DNA of 6,128 nt from Actinomycetota bacterium (lineage in GTDB: Bacteria; Actinomycetota; Acidimicrobiia; Spongiisociales; UBA5794), in the NCBI GenBank assembly GCA_003648875.1, contig QMQC01000120.1, positions 1-6,128 on the forward strand, written 5' to 3'. This document shows positions 4,869 through 6,128 of the stretch, in pieces (the stretch's first letter is position 1; each line of letters opens with the position of its first letter). The position numbers were made by a program, and so were the translations under genes. The notes beneath the pieces are model-generated. The model was given only the letters and a program-made list of their open reading frames with translations, was not told where the DNA came from and ran no database searches.

Positions 4869-5760
4869 CGAACCTCGCAAGTTCGATCGCCCCGAGAACG
4901 CCAGCATCGTCGCCGAGTACAGGACGAGTGATGACCGGGCCCCCCTCAGCGAAGGGAACCGGGGGATAAAGACCCGAGGCATCATCGAGAGCCATTGCTA
5001 CCTCAGCGTGCAGCCCTGGTAGTTTCGACAAGCCACCCCCGATGATCACAATGTCGATCGGTACAACCGAGCACATGCCGGCGATACCGCGAGCCAGGTA
5101 CCACGCTTCGAGGCGTGTTGCCTCAACCGTCAGATGTCCCAAAGTCTCTGCCCCGCTCCCCCACCTCTCGCGGACGGCGGTCCCTGAGGCCATGCCCTCG
5201 AGGCAATCCTCGTGGAATGGGCACGAGCTGACATGATTGTCCTCGCTCTGGCGAGGCACCCTGATATGTCCGATCTCCGGGTGGTTCGCTCCGTGCACAA
5301 GGCGACCGTTCGCCCAGATGCCTCCCCCGACTCCCGTCCCAACAGTCAGATAGGCCACATCGTCATACTCACGCCCGGCACCCCACGTCTTCTCCGCGAT
5401 CACAGCTGCATTGACATCGGTATCGATGACAACCGGGACGTCGCGACCCAAGGATATGGTATCGAGGATGTTGACCCCTGACCACCCGGGCTTGGGAGTG
5501 TTGAGGATCTCCCCATAACGACCGCTTCGGGTTCTCAGATCGATCGGGCCGAACGACGCCAGGCCGATCGCCCTGATCGACCTTCCATTTGCGACTGTAC
5601 CGATTGCCGCGCGAACGTCATGCAGCGTTCTGTCGGGGTCCGTCGTTCGGACTTCCTCACGAGCGGCAATCGATCTGCCGCCGGTACCCGACGCAATGAC
5701 CATCTTCGTTCCGCCAAGCTCGACGCCGACGTACAGACCAGAAGGGTCAGAAGTTGGCAT
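4837..5760 (-). CDS. ROK-family sugar kinase, probable fructokinase
   Basis: A 307-residue cytoplasmic kinase that should phosphorylate fructose (or a related hexose) with ATP. ATP phosphate motif VE14LGGTK; the Glu in place of the usual Asp is typical of ROK fructokinases. Catalytic base D115 in DTDVNAA; G141-T-G-V-G-G-G147; ROK sugar-binding and zinc motif H160-P-E162-I-G-H165; zinc ligands C180-P-F-H183-E-D-C186 followed by LEGMASGTA, the signature separating the fructokinase subgroup from glucokinases; adenosine motif IGGGLS (240-245); GDDAGVLGA at the C-terminus. Start chosen at ATG 5760 (MPTSDPSGLYVGVELGG), which has AAGGA (5764-5768) close upstream and gives the normal short N-terminus; ATG 5781 and 5820 would add 7 or 20 residues not typical of the family. 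It overlaps the end of DAHP synthase by 14 bases, implying one operon, and overlaps the convergent membrane protein by 32 bases. Substrate is by motif, so glucose or mannose remain possible. Confidence 0.92.
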   Translation of the reverse strand: MPTSDPSGLYVGVELGGTKMVIASGTGGRSIAAREEVRTTDPDRTLHDVRAAIGTVANGRSIRAIGLASFGPIDLRTRSGRYGEILNTPKPGWSGVNILDTISLGRDVPVVIDTDVNAAVIAEKTWGAGREYDDVAYLTVGTGVGGGIWANGRLVHGANHPEIGHIRVPRQSEDNHVSSCPFHEDCLEGMASGTAVRERWGSGAETLGHLTVEATRLEAWYLARGIAGMCSVVPIDIVIIGGGLSKLPGLHAEVAMALDDASGLYPPVPFAEGGPVITRPVLGDDAGVLGAIELARFATRGSAETPG

Positions 5761-6128
5761 CTTTCCTTGCTTTGAGCTCATCGGCGAGTAGGAAAGCAAG
5801 CTCGAGCGACTGACTCGCATTCAAACGTGGGTCGCAGTGCGTGTGATAGCGGTCCTTCAGGTTCTCCTCGTCGACCCTGGCAATCCCGCCCGTGCATTCT
5901 GTGACATTCTTGCCTGTCAACTCGATATGGACGCCACCTGCGTGGGGGCCCATCGATCGGTGGACCGGACAGATCTCCTGAACCTCGGCCACGACGCGCT
6001 CAAGGGGTCGCGTCTTGTACCCGCTGGACGAAACAATCGTGTTTGCATGCATCGGATCGCAGGACCACACGACATCAAGTCCTTCGTGCTCTACCGCCTC
6101 GATCAGCGGAGGCAGATAACGCTCGACA
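5747..6128 (-). CDS. aroG: Class II DAHP synthase, C-terminal part (partial)
   Basis: The last 126 residues of 3-deoxy-D-arabino-heptulosonate 7-phosphate synthase, which condenses phosphoenolpyruvate and erythrose 4-phosphate as the first step of the shikimate pathway. The first full codon is at 6127; the gene continues beyond the right edge. Class II (plant/mycobacterial) motifs are clear: VVWSCDPMHANTI with the metal-ligand His, GGVHIELTGKNVTEC with the ligand Glu, and DRYHTHCDPRLNASQSLE with the ligand Asp. These match H369, E411 and D441 of the M. tuberculosis enzyme, where aroG is the gene name (the E. coli aroG is an unrelated class I enzyme). GYKTRP for substrate phosphate binding is present. 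It ends KARKDANF and its last 14 bases also begin the fructokinase gene. The N-terminal regulatory extension is not visible. Identification is firm. Confidence 0.96.
   Translation of the reverse strand, partial: VERYLPPLIEAVEHEGLDVVWSCDPMHANTIVSSSGYKTRPLERVVAEVQEICPVHRSMGPHAGGVHIELTGKNVTECTGGIARVDEENLKDRYHTHCDPRLNASQSLELAFLLADELKARKDANF
5764..5768 (-). promoter_or_regulatory. Shine-Dalgarno of the fructokinase gene inside DAHP synthase
   Basis: AAGGA on the minus strand, three bases before ATG 5760 (GGAAAG ATG), within the last codons of the upstream gene. The spacing is short, which fits initiation by ribosomes finishing DAHP synthase at TGA 5747-5749 rather than strong independent initiation. 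Confidence 0.4.

Noticed and set aside
4284..4985. Minus-strand open frame of 233 codons
   Set aside because: Antisense to the membrane protein and out of frame in the fructokinase end; Arg- and His-rich in the way of shadow frames.

Overview
The window looks like an ordinary chromosomal stretch of an actinobacterium. GC is in the upper 50s per cent by eye. It carries a mycothiol-synthase-like acetyltransferase (mycothiol is an actinobacterial thiol), a class II DAHP synthase, and several starts that lack a Shine-Dalgarno but have a TAnnnT -10-like hexamer 7 nt upstream, the layout of the leaderless mRNAs common in that phylum. A moderate-GC lineage such as Acidimicrobiia is my guess; nothing here fixes the class. 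There is no rRNA, tRNA, CRISPR array, insertion sequence or phage gene, and no gene-free gap over about 150 bases.

Layout. 1-918 (minus): N-terminal 306 residues of threonyl-tRNA synthetase, running off the left edge. 919-1016: divergent regulatory region with an inverted repeat. 1017-1874 (plus): APH/choline-kinase-fold phosphotransferase with a strong Shine-Dalgarno but no ATG at the expected distance, and Asn at the usual Mg-binding Asp. 1868-1983: a heptanucleotide tandem array that begins inside the APH stop codon, then a possible terminator hairpin. 2012-2215 (plus): 67-residue membrane-anchored zinc ribbon. 2240-3085 (minus): mycothiol synthase (MshD)-like GNAT protein. 3086-3160: 75-bp divergent promoter region, both sides apparently leaderless. 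3161-4165 (plus): patatin-like phospholipase. 4170-4868 (plus): three-helix membrane protein of unknown function, 4 nt after the patatin. 4837-5760 (minus): ROK-family fructokinase, overlapping the membrane protein tail to tail by 32 nt. 5747-6128 (minus): C-terminal part of class II DAHP synthase, overlapping the fructokinase start by 14 nt.

Functional grouping. Two pairs look co-transcribed: patatin with the three-helix membrane protein (possibly a lipid-acting membrane pair), and DAHP synthase with fructokinase (entry to the shikimate pathway plus sugar phosphorylation; a metabolic link is only inference). thrS and the APH-like gene diverge from a shared 98-bp region, and mshD and the patatin gene diverge from another. 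I found no convincing new multi-gene defence or mobile system. The points worth a second look are the altered APH-like kinase and its start, the heptamer array, the tiny zinc-ribbon protein, the patatin/membrane-protein pair, a perfect 16-bp palindrome at the start of mshD, and enrichment of CGATCG.
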